Under the pieces are notes generated by a model that saw only the letters and a program-made list of their open reading frames with translations, ran no database searches and was not told the origin of the DNA. Below are positions 42,854 through 51,616 of a stretch of 64,000 bases of DNA, piece by piece. Both the position numbers and the translations under genes were made by a program. Location of the stretch: the NCBI RefSeq assembly GCF_020905295.1, contig NZ_JAJJMM010000001.1:2170001-2234000 (forward strand), written 5' to 3'. Numbering within the stretch: position 1 is the stretch's first letter; every line of letters starts with the position of its first letter. This DNA comes from Flavobacterium piscisymbiosum (lineage in GTDB: Bacteria; Bacteroidota; Bacteroidia; Flavobacteriales; Flavobacteriaceae).

Positions 42854-43897
42854 ATGAAAAATTTTACACTTTATCTCGTTGTCCTTATTTTCTTATTTGT
42901 TAGTAAGGTACTCGGGCAGGAAACCTTTGAATCTAAAGCAAAAAAAATTGCGAATAAAATCGAGAAGATTACCAAAGAAGAAAAAGCAGCTTTGAAAGAA
43001 GAAGTAGAAGTTATAAACGTGCAATTGTCTGAAGGGAAAATTACCCAGGAACAAGCAGACAAACGCAAAAAAGAATTAGCAGAAGCCAGAGCTACAATTA
43101 TCGAGGAAAAAGTAACAGAGGCACAAAATGAACTTAATGATTTGGTTCAGCAAAAAGTTGACGGAAAAATCAAAGAAGATTCATTAAGCAAAAAATATAG
43201 TATTGTATTTCATGTAAGAGACAGAGATAGGGATAAGTCTAAAGATTCAATTCATGGAGAAAAAAGAACGACCTCTCAATTTGTATTTGCAATGGGATTG
43301 AATAATATGATGGTCGATGGCAAACTTCAGGATTCTAATTATAGTTTTATGGGTTCGCATTTCTATGAATGGGGTTTTACTTATAATTCAAGATTAATGA
43401 AAAACGACAATTTACTACATGCCAAATATGGACTTTCGTTAATGTACAATAACATTCGCCCAACAGACAACAGGAGTTTTGCAGTAAATGGAGATCAGAC
43501 TGAATTGCAAACCAATCCTATAAATCTTGATGAATCCCGTTTTAGAAATGTTTATATCGTGTTGCCTTTACATTTAGAATTCGATTTTACAAAACCTCAG
43601 ATAAGTAATGGCAAAACCTATTTTAGAACTCATAGAAGTTTCCGTTTTGGGATTGGAGGTTATGCAGGAATTAATGTAAAATCGAAACAAATCCTAAAAT
43701 TTGATCAGGATGATTTAGATTATAAAACAACAATCAAAGGAGATTATAATGTAAATAATTTTATTTACGGATTGAGTTCTTATATCGGTTACAGAGAATT
43801 TAGTTTGTATGCCAAGTACGATTTAAATCCGCTGTTTCAGGATAATTTAGTTAAAGAAAATAATATTTCACTAGGTATAAGAGTTGATTTAAATTAA
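42854..43897 (+). CDS. Outer-membrane beta-barrel protein with N-terminal coiled coil
   Basis: 347 residues. A signal peptide (LYLVVLIFLFVSKVLGQ) is followed by a charged coiled-coil region (about 25-110: ESKAKKIANKIEKITKEEKA, RKKELAEARATIIEEKVTEA). Beta-barrel strands run from about residue 135 to the end (FVFAMGLNNMMVDGK, FYEWGFTYNSRLMKN, FRFGIGGYAGINV, NISLGIRVDLN). It follows the ECF sigma and anti-sigma genes, so it is a probable member of the sigma regulon. The role is unknown; this arrangement suggests envelope monitoring. Confidence 0.8.
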   Translation: MKNFTLYLVVLIFLFVSKVLGQETFESKAKKIANKIEKITKEEKAALKEEVEVINVQLSEGKITQEQADKRKKELAEARATIIEEKVTEAQNELNDLVQQKVDGKIKEDSLSKKYSIVFHVRDRDRDKSKDSIHGEKRTTSQFVFAMGLNNMMVDGKLQDSNYSFMGSHFYEWGFTYNSRLMKNDNLLHAKYGLSLMYNNIRPTDNRSFAVNGDQTELQTNPINLDESRFRNVYIVLPLHLEFDFTKPQISNGKTYFRTHRSFRFGIGGYAGINVKSKQILKFDQDDLDYKTTIKGDYNVNNFIYGLSSYIGYREFSLYAKYDLNPLFQDNLVKENNISLGIRVDLN

Positions 43898-43921
43898 GAA
43901 TGCAGTTTAATTAGTTAGTAG

Positions 43922-43950
43922 AAAAGCACTTCGAAAGAGGTGCTTTTTTT
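43922..43950 (+). terminator. Terminator after the outer-membrane protein gene
   Basis: AAAAGCAC pairs with GTGCTTTT and is followed by a T run. Confidence 0.88.
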
Positions 43951-44024
43951 ATGTTAAATCGCCAAATTTCAAGATTCATTTGTGTACTTTTACAGACTTC
44001 AAATTTTTAAAAATATTTTACGTT

Positions 44025-46091
44025 TTGATTTCACAAGCTACTATTGATTCTGTTTTTGAAACTGCTCGTGTAGAGGAGGTTATTGGTGATTATGTTAATT
44101 TAAAACGTGCCGGGAGTAATTACAAAGGATTAAGTCCGTTTTCAGATGAGCGCTCTCCGTCGTTCATGGTTTCGCCTGCAAAAGGAATCTGGAAAGATTT
44201 TAGTACAGGAAAAGGAGGGAATTCTGTCAAGTTTTTGATGGAGCATTCCCAATTTACCTATCCGGAAGCCATTCGATACTTGGCCAGAAAATACAATATT
44301 GAAATTGAAGAAACAGAACAAACAGATGCTGAAAAAGCAATGACGGATGTTCGAGAAAGTATGTACCTGGTTTCTGAATTTGCAAAAGACTATTTTAATA
44401 AAACACTTTTAAATTCAGAAGAAGGAAAAGCAATTGGACTTTCTTATTTTAAAGAAAGAGGTTTTACCAATGAAACCATCAAAAAGTTTAGTTTAGGATA
44501 TTCACCGGAAACCTGGGATGCGTTGACCAAAGAAGCATTAGGTAAAGGATATAAACTCGAATTTCTGGAAAGCACCGGTTTGACCATTGCAAGAGAAGAC
44601 CGTCCGTTTGACCGTTTCAAAGGTCGTGTCATGTTCCCGATAGAAAGTATGTCCGGACGTGTTTTAGGTTTTGGAGGACGTATTTTAACCAATGATAAAA
44701 AAGCAGCGAAGTACCTGAACTCGCCCGAAAGTGATATTTACCATAAAAGTAAAGTGCTTTATGGTATTTTTCAGGCCAAACAATCGATAGCCAAACAAAA
44801 CAATTGTTATCTGGTTGAAGGTTATACTGATGTGATTCAGTTTAATCAGGCAGGGATCGAAAACGTTGTGGCTTCATCAGGAACCGCTTTAACGCCGGAT
44901 CAGATTCGTTTGATCAATAGGTTAACAAGAAATATTACAGTGCTGTTTGACGGAGATGCTGCAGGATTACGTGCCTCTGTTCGAGGAATCGATTTGATTC
45001 TTGAAGAAGGAATGAACGTAAGGGTTTGTGCTTTTCCTGACGGAGAAGATCCTGACAGTTTTGCACGAAAAACTTCGCATGATGATCTTGTTGCTTATTT
45101 AGAAGAAAATAGTAAAGATTTTATACAGTTTAAAGCCTCACTCTTAATGAAAGAGGCTAAAAACGATCCTATAAAAAAAGCCGATTTAATTCGCGATATG
45201 GTCGTGAGTATTTCGAAAATTCCGGATCGTATTCAGCGTGAAATTTATACTCAGGAATGTGCCAGAATCATGGATATTTCTGAGCAGGTATTGGTGAGTA
45301 CTTTGGCTCAGCTAATTCAAAAAGATCTTACAGAGGCTAGTAAAAAACAAAAGCAGGAACAAAAACCTTTTGAAGTTTTTAGAAACCAAACTCCAAACCA
45401 AGGCAGTTTTTCAGGAGGAGATCCTGAAGATCCAAGAAATGGGCCTCCGGAAGATTATTATCCGGGAGAGCCTGGATATCCAGTATCAGAACCTGCAGAA
45501 AAAGTAGATATTCTATATCGTTTAGAACGAAAAGTAATTGAGATTTTATTGCTTTACGGAGATAAAACAGAAGAATTTGAAGATGTGCTTTTAAAAAATA
45601 ACGACGAAGGTGAAGTTGTAATGGTTTCTGAAATGAGAGCTTACAAAGTGTACCAGCGTATTTATTTGAGTTTGCAGGAAGATGAGGTAGAGCTTTCTAA
45701 TAATTTGTTCCGAGATATTTTTACAGACTTAATTGGATTTTATAACCAACATGAAAAATTTAGTCTCGAACAATATTTAATGCGTTTGCAGCCTGATTTT
45801 GCTCAGGAAGTTACCGATATTTTAATGGAAGATGAGCGACTGACGCTTCATGATTGGGAAGGACAGAACATTTTTTCGAAAATGAAACACGAAACGATTG
45901 CACAATACGTTACAGAAACTATTATGTCTATGCGTTGGTTTTTGGTGGGTAAAATCATCGAAGAATTAAAAAGCTCTATAAAACCTGATAATTCAGATAA
46001 TACAGAGCTTTTGTCTATGGTTGTCGATTACTCAAAATTAGTTAATGCGTTCTCGAAAAAACTAGGAAGAGTAATGTCGAGGTACCATTAA
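44025..46091 (+). CDS. dnaG: DNA primase, without zinc ligands
   Basis: Synthesises RNA primers at the replication fork; 688 residues from the TTG at 44025, which gives ISQATIDSVFETARVEEVIG, the usual N-terminus. The N-terminal zinc-ribbon fold is recognisable (GLSPFSDERSPSFMVSPAKG, GKGGNSVKFLME) but all four ligands are replaced: Ser37, Ser40, Asp58 and Thr61 where other DnaG proteins have C, H, C, C. The Toprim core is intact: YLVEGYTDVIQF, ASSGTALT, LFDGDAAGLRA and FPDGEDPDSF. The C-terminal part should bind helicase. The frame also opens further upstream at TTG 43980, but a -7-like box overlaps there. It converges with a regulator gene, overlapping by 4 bases. Confidence 0.93.
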   Translation: MISQATIDSVFETARVEEVIGDYVNLKRAGSNYKGLSPFSDERSPSFMVSPAKGIWKDFSTGKGGNSVKFLMEHSQFTYPEAIRYLARKYNIEIEETEQTDAEKAMTDVRESMYLVSEFAKDYFNKTLLNSEEGKAIGLSYFKERGFTNETIKKFSLGYSPETWDALTKEALGKGYKLEFLESTGLTIAREDRPFDRFKGRVMFPIESMSGRVLGFGGRILTNDKKAAKYLNSPESDIYHKSKVLYGIFQAKQSIAKQNNCYLVEGYTDVIQFNQAGIENVVASSGTALTPDQIRLINRLTRNITVLFDGDAAGLRASVRGIDLILEEGMNVRVCAFPDGEDPDSFARKTSHDDLVAYLEENSKDFIQFKASLLMKEAKNDPIKKADLIRDMVVSISKIPDRIQREIYTQECARIMDISEQVLVSTLAQLIQKDLTEASKKQKQEQKPFEVFRNQTPNQGSFSGGDPEDPRNGPPEDYYPGEPGYPVSEPAEKVDILYRLERKVIEILLLYGDKTEEFEDVLLKNNDEGEVVMVSEMRAYKVYQRIYLSLQEDEVELSNNLFRDIFTDLIGFYNQHEKFSLEQYLMRLQPDFAQEVTDILMEDERLTLHDWEGQNIFSKMKHETIAQYVTETIMSMRWFLVGKIIEELKSSIKPDNSDNTELLSMVVDYSKLVNAFSKKLGRVMSRYH

Positions 46092-46717
46092 ATAATTTCT
46101 AAAGTCTTCGCTTTGTTAACTAAGTCAACTAAATTAGTAACATTTAATTTAGTCAATAATCTTAATTTGTAAGTACTGATCGTTTTTTCGTTCAGGTTTA
46201 AGATTTTAGAGATTTCATTGTTTTTCTTACCATCACTTAAGTAACGTAAAACTTCAATCTCACGATTTGAAAGTTTTCTGTACAAACGCTCGCTTTTGCT
46301 TTGTTTAGCAATAAGGGCCATGTTTTTACGTACAGTTTCATTGATGATAATTTTTCCTTCGTGTACTTTAATAATAGAAAGACCTAAAGTTTCAAGTTTT
46401 TCTGTTTTGTGCACATACCCGGAAACTCCTGCTTTGATTGCATTTGGAGCATACATTTGTTCAGCGAGGTCACTAAAAATTACAATTTTTGTTTTTGGGA
46501 AGTTTTTCAGGATAGATTTTACTTCGAAGATGCTTGAAAGACCTTCTAATTCCAGATCTAGAATTAGGATGTCAATCTCCTTCGTCTGAAGAATATCTCT
46601 AACCATTGAAAAATTGCCTACGTTGGCAACAATTGAAATTTGATCGTGGTCTTTAAAATAAGACTTAACGCCAAAGTGAGTCACAGGATGATTGTCTGCA
46701 AGACATACTTTAATCAT
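46088..46717 (-). CDS. NarL/FixJ-type response regulator (orphan)
   Basis: 209 residues. The receiver domain is residues 1-120, with VCLADNHPV (Asp8), phospho-acceptor LILDLELEG (about Asp54), and YVHKTEKLETL (Lys). The LuxR-type helix-turn-helix covers about 143-205 (KLSNREIEVLRYLSDGKKNN, EISKILNLNEKTISTYKLRL). The first acidic pocket reads ADN, with one acidic residue. No histidine kinase gene is adjacent, so the partner is elsewhere or absent. Monocistronic; its 3' end overlaps dnaG by 4 bases. Confidence 0.9.
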   Translation of the reverse strand: MIKVCLADNHPVTHFGVKSYFKDHDQISIVANVGNFSMVRDILQTKEIDILILDLELEGLSSIFEVKSILKNFPKTKIVIFSDLAEQMYAPNAIKAGVSGYVHKTEKLETLGLSIIKVHEGKIIINETVRKNMALIAKQSKSERLYRKLSNREIEVLRYLSDGKKNNEISKILNLNEKTISTYKLRLLTKLNVTNLVDLVNKAKTLEII

Positions 46718-46810
46718 AATTTTTACCTTTTTTAGAATTGTTCATGTTTTTGGAACTGTAAAATTAATAAATAAATTCTGTAATTAATTGCAGACAAATG
46801 TTAAAATGTT

Positions 46811-47617
46811 TTATTTTAACGTTTTTGGTATTATACAAACCGGAATTGGATCCATTTTATGCTTGTTGCTGGTGTTTAAACGTTTATAAATTTCAAAGAC
46901 AGATTTTTCTCTCCCAATGAAGTCAGCTGGCGTTTTTCCTGACTCCGCGGCCAACATCGCCCATTCAAGTTCATCGTAACTTGCGCCCAATTGGTCTTCA
47001 TCGGTACGATTGTCACCAAATAATCCATCTGTTGGTGCAGCTGTTAAAATTGACTCCGGAATCGTTAAAAATTCACCAAGAGCATAAACATCCGACTTCA
47101 TTAAGTCGGCAATTGGACTTAAATCGACTCCGCCGTCTCCATATTTAGTATAAAATCCTACACCAAAATCTTCTACTTTGTTTCCAGTCCCTGCTACTAA
47201 AAGCCCATGAATGCCGGCTAAATAATATAAAGAGGTCATTCTCAGGCGTGCACGAGTGTTTGCTAACGATAAATTAACTTTTGTTGAATCTTTTGTAGTA
47301 GGCACAGCAGTCTTAAAAGCTTCAAAAGTGTCAGTTAAGTCAGTTTTTACATCCAAAACGTTCGGAAAACGCTTTTTTAGTTGCTCAATATGTTCTCTTC
47401 CTCTTAAAACTTGATTTGGCGCCTGGTGAATTGGCATTTCTACACATAAAACCTGTAAACCCGTCTGAGCACATAGGGTAGAAGTTACCGCAGAGTCAAC
47501 TCCGCCTGAAATTCCAATTACAAATCCGTTTGCTTTTGCATTGTTAGCATAATTTTTTAGCCACTCTACAATGTGGATATTTACTTTTTCTGTCTGAATG
47601 GTACTTTTTTTAGCCAT
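46811..47617 (-). CDS. nadE: NAD(+) synthase, ammonia-dependent
   Basis: Final step of NAD synthesis, amidating deamido-NAD with ATP; 268 residues, the short form without a glutaminase domain. The PP-loop is GISGGVDSAVTS. Also visible: ARLRMTSLYYLAG, VAGTGNKVEDFGVGFYTKYG, DGGVDLSPIADLMKSDVYAL and PTDGLFGDNRTDEDQLG. Divergent from gldB; a minus-strand TAGATTTG box at 47697-47704 could be its promoter. Confidence 0.95.
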   Translation of the reverse strand: MAKKSTIQTEKVNIHIVEWLKNYANNAKANGFVIGISGGVDSAVTSTLCAQTGLQVLCVEMPIHQAPNQVLRGREHIEQLKKRFPNVLDVKTDLTDTFEAFKTAVPTTKDSTKVNLSLANTRARLRMTSLYYLAGIHGLLVAGTGNKVEDFGVGFYTKYGDGGVDLSPIADLMKSDVYALGEFLTIPESILTAAPTDGLFGDNRTDEDQLGASYDELEWAMLAAESGKTPADFIGREKSVFEIYKRLNTSNKHKMDPIPVCIIPKTLK

Positions 47618-47646
47618 AATAGTTCAAGTTTTAAGATACAGGGATG

Positions 47647-47704
47647 TATATTTGCAGAATTATTTTTAAGTATACATTTACTTAAAATCCAGCAACACAA
47701 ATCT
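47647..47704. promoter_or_regulatory. Divergent promoters of nadE and gldB with overlapping leaders
   Basis: The plus-strand box TATATTTG (47647-47654) would serve gldB and the minus-strand box TAGATTTG (47697-47704) nadE. Because the boxes face each other, the 5' leaders would overlap by about 30 bases. Confidence 0.4.
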
Positions 47705-47716
47705 AATTAAAATAAA

Positions 47717-48676
47717 ATGAAAATTTATCGCTTTGTAGTGGTTCTGTGCTTGTTTTTTTTGTCCTGTGAGCAAAAAACCAAAGTAGAAAAAGCAGTCGAA
47801 GAAATCCCGGTTGATATAAAGGTAGAACGTTTTGATAAGGTGTTTTTTGAAACGAAACCGGAAGATTTGGAGAAAGTAAAAAAACAGTACCCTTTCTTTT
47901 TTCCGGCAGGTAATGATGATACTATCTGGCTTAAAAAAATGCAGGATCCTTTATGGAAAGAAGTATATACTGAAGTGCAAAAAAAATACGCCAATTTTGA
48001 ACCTGTTCGTCAGGAATTTAATAAGCTGTTTCAGCATGTAAAATACTATTTTCCAAAAACTAAAACTCCTAAAGTAATTACCGTAATTGGAGAAATGGAT
48101 TATAACGCTAAAGCGATTTATGCTGATAGTCTTGTAATTGTTGCTTTAGAACTCTATTTAGGTAAAGAGCATAAGTTCTATGAATTTCCAAACTATCTAA
48201 AACAGAATTTTGAGGAAAAACAAATCATGCCGGATGTAGTTTCTAGTTTTGCTTTTAGAAACATTCCTGCCTTTCCTGATAAAAATTTAGTTTCGCAAAT
48301 GATTTTCGAAGGAAAGCAATTGTATGCAAAAGATTTGCTTTTACCTGAATATACAGATGCTGAAAAAATTGGCTATACGCCGGAACAAATAAAATGGAGT
48401 CAGGAAAATGAAGCGTATATGTGGCGCTTTTTTATCGAAAGCGAACTGTTGTTCAGTGAAGATCCAAAATTAAATACCCGATTTATTGCGCCTGCTCCGT
48501 TTTCTAAATTTTATTTAGAAATAGATAATGATTCTCCTGGACGAATTGGTGCATGGCTCGGATGGCAAATGGTACGTTCTTATATGAAGAATAATACTAA
48601 TGTTACCTTGCCGGAATTATTAAAAACAAACGCAAAAGAAATTTTTGAACAGTCAAAATATAAACCTAAGAAATAA
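47717..48676 (+). CDS. gldB: Gliding motility lipoprotein GldB
   Basis: Lipoprotein (FVVVLCLFFLSC, lipid on Cys17) of 319 residues, required for gliding in F. johnsoniae. Sequence is GldB-like throughout: VDIKVERFDKVFFETKPEDL, FFPAGNDDTIW, KYYFPKTKTPKVITVIGEMD, PDVVSSFAFRNIP, and GRIGAWLGWQMVRSYMKNN near the end, which carries a zincin-like HExxH relic in related proteins but not here. It overlaps gldC by one base (TAATG), as expected for the gldBC operon. The precise biochemical role is unknown. Confidence 0.95.
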   Translation: MKIYRFVVVLCLFFLSCEQKTKVEKAVEEIPVDIKVERFDKVFFETKPEDLEKVKKQYPFFFPAGNDDTIWLKKMQDPLWKEVYTEVQKKYANFEPVRQEFNKLFQHVKYYFPKTKTPKVITVIGEMDYNAKAIYADSLVIVALELYLGKEHKFYEFPNYLKQNFEEKQIMPDVVSSFAFRNIPAFPDKNLVSQMIFEGKQLYAKDLLLPEYTDAEKIGYTPEQIKWSQENEAYMWRFFIESELLFSEDPKLNTRFIAPAPFSKFYLEIDNDSPGRIGAWLGWQMVRSYMKNNTNVTLPELLKTNAKEIFEQSKYKPKK

Positions 48677-49011
48677 TGTCAGATACAATAAACTCAGAAA
48701 TTAAATTCAATATAGAATTAGATGAAAACCGTGTTCCTGAAAAATTAACATGGAGTGCGCAAGATGGTGGTGTGCAGGCAGAAGAAGCAAAAGCTATAAT
48801 GTTATCTATTTGGGACAGTAAAGCCAAAGAAACAATGCGTATTGATCTTTGGACAAAAGATATGCCGGTTGATGAAATGAAAATCTTTTTTCACCAAACA
48901 TTAGTAGCGATGTCAGATACTTTTAAGCGTGCTACAGACGACGAGAAAATGTCAGATACGATGAAAGATTTTTGTGATTATTTTGCAGAAAAACTGGAAC
49001 TTGCGAAATAA
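48676..49011 (+). CDS. gldC: Gliding motility protein GldC
   Basis: 111 residues, soluble, no signal. SEIKFNIELDENRVPEKLTW, EEAKAIMLSIWDSKAKETMR and DLWTKDMPVDEMKIFFHQTL match GldC. In F. johnsoniae it is co-transcribed with gldB and needed for efficient, but not absolute, gliding. The start overlaps the gldB stop. Confidence 0.95.
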   Translation: MSDTINSEIKFNIELDENRVPEKLTWSAQDGGVQAEEAKAIMLSIWDSKAKETMRIDLWTKDMPVDEMKIFFHQTLVAMSDTFKRATDDEKMSDTMKDFCDYFAEKLELAK

Positions 49012-49045
49012 ATAAATTCCAATACAGAAAGGAAATTCCAAAAAT

Positions 49046-49089
49046 AAAATCCCAAATTCCAACCTTACAATTGGAATTTGGGATTTTTT
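49046..49089. terminator. Bidirectional terminator after gldC (CCAAATTCC hairpin family)
   Basis: A stem of about 17 bp (AATCCCAAATTCCAA with TTGGAATTTGGGATT) is flanked by A and T runs. It lies between the convergent gldC and lipoprotein genes and is nearly identical in stem to the element at 49827-49873. Confidence 0.92.
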
Positions 49090-49106
49090 ATTTTTTGGAA
49101 TTTATT

Positions 49107-49736
49107 TTACTTAACAGATCTTTTGTCTAAATCTTTAAATATTCGTTTTAAAGCTCCTTCTATTAATTGATTTGCATTTTTGTAAAGCATAATATTGTCT
49201 TTAAGTTTACCGGAGCTTTGAGTATTATGGTCAGATGGAGCGTTTACTTTTGAAGTAGTGCCTATTACATTTTGAGAGTAAATAATCTGCTGTAAATTTA
49301 AATCGTAAATCTCTACAATTACAGAGGCTTCATTTTTTCCTGCATCGTTAGCTTGCTGATAAAGTTCGAGAGAAGAAAAGTCGCTTTTGTTTTTTTGGGT
49401 AGAAATATTAATAAAGAAATCAAAACCAGTTCCGTCTTTGAGCTCCTTCAGTTTTGTTTTACCCGGATTTAAGTTAATTTTTCGGGGAACCAGTAAGCCT
49501 TTAACATCATGAATATATGATAATCGGTCTCCTGTGTATTTTTTAAAATATTTTAAGCACTCTTCGGTTAGTTTGTCTTTAGAGCCGTTCGGACAATCTA
49601 ATTCGTTTAAGAGCCATTTTCCAGATGTAAAATCAACTCCGGTTCGCTGTCCTGTAGCAAATGTATAGGATGCTGTGGTGCAAGAGGAAAAAGAAATAAA
49701 GATAAAAAAGAAAACAAGGAGCGTGGTATTTTTCAT
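49107..49736 (-). CDS. Hypothetical lipoprotein, 209 aa
   Basis: A lipoprotein signal (LLVFFFIFISFSSC, lipid on Cys19) and a mixed alpha/beta body with KYFKKYTGDRLSYIHDVKGL, GTGFDFFINISTQK and ASVIVEIYDLNLQQIIYSQN. The pattern of a strand ending in EIYDLNxxxxxYS resembles small lipoproteins of unknown function. I do not recognise a family. A minus-strand TACATTTG-like box lies just upstream (about 49758-49765). Confidence 0.75.
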   Translation of the reverse strand: MKNTTLLVFFFIFISFSSCTTASYTFATGQRTGVDFTSGKWLLNELDCPNGSKDKLTEECLKYFKKYTGDRLSYIHDVKGLLVPRKINLNPGKTKLKELKDGTGFDFFINISTQKNKSDFSSLELYQQANDAGKNEASVIVEIYDLNLQQIIYSQNVIGTTSKVNAPSDHNTQSSGKLKDNIMLYKNANQLIEGALKRIFKDLDKRSVK

Positions 49737-49826
49737 AAATTACAAATTGATTCGTTTCAAATGTAATATAAAATGCGTTGTGTTTTAATTTGTTGTAAAA
49801 TATCCTTGAAGATTTTGACTACAAAT

Positions 49827-49873
49827 AAAAAATCCCAAATTCCAGTTTTAAATTGGAATTTGGGATTTTTTTT
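49827..49873 (-). terminator. Terminator after engB (CCAAATTCC hairpin family)
   Basis: AAAAAATCCCAAATTCCA pairs with TGGAATTTGGGATTTTTT over a nine-base loop. It is 3' of engB on the minus strand and shares its stem with 49046-49089. Confidence 0.9.
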
Positions 49874-49912
49874 ATTTTTTAAAAGATTCCTTTTCTTGTT
49901 GGAATTTATTTT

Positions 49913-50533
49913 TTAAAACTGTGAGTTGTTTTTAAATACTTCCTGATTTACTTCATCAATATAACTTAAAACATCATCTTTTCCTGTTTGTTCTGTTGCA
50001 GAAGTCACAAAATAATGTGGCATCTCTTCCCAGTTATTAGCAAACATTTGCTTTTTGTATGCTGCAACGTGCGAATCGATTTTTACTTTACTGATTTTGT
50101 CAGCTTTGGTGAAAATAATGCAAAACGGAATTTCGCTTTCGCCCATATACGACATAAATTCAATGTCGATTGCTTGTGCTTCATGGCGAATATCAATCAA
50201 AACAAAAGCACAAACTAATTGTTCTCTGGTTTCAAAATAATCTGTAATGAATTGTTGAAAAACTGATTTTGTCTTTTTTGATACTTTAGCATAACCATAA
50301 CCAGGTAAATCGACAAGGAACCAATTATTGTTAATCTTAAAGTGATTAATCAATTGGGTTTTTCCTGGCCTTCCTGAAGTTTTTGCTAAATTTTTATGAT
50401 TGGTAAGCATATTGATCAAAGAAGATTTCCCAACGTTTGATCTTCCGATAAAAGCATATTCCGGCAAAAAATCCTGCGGACATTTTGCAACTTCAGAATT
50501 ACTGATAATAAATTCGGCGGTATTAATTTTCAT
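49913..50533 (-). CDS. engB: Ribosome biogenesis GTPase YihA/YsxC (EngB)
   Basis: 206 residues, TRAFAC GTPase needed for large-subunit assembly. GTPase motifs: G1 GRSNVGKSSLIN, G2 region GKTQLINHF, G3 DLPGYGYAKV, G4 FTKADK and G5 TSAT. Upstream is an alpha/beta hydrolase gene on the same strand, 42 bases away, so the two may be co-transcribed. Confidence 0.96.
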   Translation of the reverse strand: MKINTAEFIISNSEVAKCPQDFLPEYAFIGRSNVGKSSLINMLTNHKNLAKTSGRPGKTQLINHFKINNNWFLVDLPGYGYAKVSKKTKSVFQQFITDYFETREQLVCAFVLIDIRHEAQAIDIEFMSYMGESEIPFCIIFTKADKISKVKIDSHVAAYKKQMFANNWEEMPHYFVTSATEQTGKDDVLSYIDEVNQEVFKNNSQF

Positions 50534-50575
50534 GTTTTTTGTGTTTAAGACCTCCTTAAAGTCGAAAGTTAGGTG

Positions 50576-51340
50576 CTACAATTTCGTTTTAACGAGCCAT
50601 TCTTCAAGAATTGTGTTGAATTCCTGAGGATGTTCCATCATAGCAGCGTGTCCACATTTGTCTATCCAATATAAAGTTGAATTAGGCAATAGTTTGTCAA
50701 ATTCTTCGGCCACATTTGGCGGAGTTACAGCGTCATTTTTACCCCAAATAATACAGGTTTCCACTGTCATTTTTGGTAAATCTTTGGCCATATTATGACG
50801 AATTGCACTTTTGGCAATCGTTAGGGTTTTGATCAGTTTGATACGATCATTAACCGTTGCGTAAACTTCATCTATAAGTTCCGGAGTTGCAATTTTAGGA
50901 TCGTAAAATACATCTTCAGCTTTCTTTCTGATGTATTCATAATCGCCTCTTTTTGGGTAACTATCTCCCATTGCGCTTTCGTAAAGACCAGAGCTTCCGG
51001 TAATTACAAGTCCTGCAACTTTTTCAGGATATAGTTTTGTGTGATAAAGTGCGATGTGACCTCCTAATGAGTTGCCTAGTAAAATGACCTTATCATAACC
51101 TTTAAAAGTGATAAAATCTTTAACGTATTTAGCAAAGCTTTTTACGTTAGTTTTTAAAATACTCTGAGTATATATTGGCAAATCCGGGATAACAACTTTG
51201 TATCCTTTCGTTGGGAAATATTCTGCTACAGCATCAAAGTTACTAAGGCCTCCCATTAAGCCATGTAAAATAACGATAGGAGTTCCTTCTCCAGCTTCAT
51301 AATAGCTGTATTTGCCTTCTTTTTTGTAGTGTTTGTCCAT
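50576..51340 (-). CDS. Alpha/beta hydrolase
   Basis: 254 residues, cytoplasmic. HGLMGGLSNF forms the oxyanion region, LLGNSLGGHIAL the nucleophile elbow (Ser), CIIWGKNDAVTP the acid and CGHAAMMEHPQEF the histidine. It resembles MhpC-like hydrolases, but the substrate is unknown. A minus-strand TATATTTG box lies at about 51363-51370, close to the start. Confidence 0.9.
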   Translation of the reverse strand: MDKHYKKEGKYSYYEAGEGTPIVILHGLMGGLSNFDAVAEYFPTKGYKVVIPDLPIYTQSILKTNVKSFAKYVKDFITFKGYDKVILLGNSLGGHIALYHTKLYPEKVAGLVITGSSGLYESAMGDSYPKRGDYEYIRKKAEDVFYDPKIATPELIDEVYATVNDRIKLIKTLTIAKSAIRHNMAKDLPKMTVETCIIWGKNDAVTPPNVAEEFDKLLPNSTLYWIDKCGHAAMMEHPQEFNTILEEWLVKTKL

Positions 51341-51616
51341 TTAATTTAATGCCAATTTCAATTGGGACAAATATAGGGTTTAATAAATAAAAATGAATTT
51401 TTGCCACCGTTTTTTAACTAGATAATTTAAGTAGAACTTGTAAGTGGTTAAAAATCAGCTTTTATAGCTGTTTTTGATGTATTTTCTAAATGTTAAGAAA
51501 ACTGCATAATAACTAATTTTTTAAGAAATATTATGCATTATTTTTTTGATGTCGAAGTGTTATTGAGTTTTCGTTAATTATAAGTTAAAGTATTGATTGT
51601 CCATAAATTAAGTGTA

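Noticed and set aside
46801-46819. TTAAAAT/ATTTTAA hairpin at the nadE stop as a terminator
   Set aside because: The stem is only A-T pairs and overlaps the stop codon; stability would be low.
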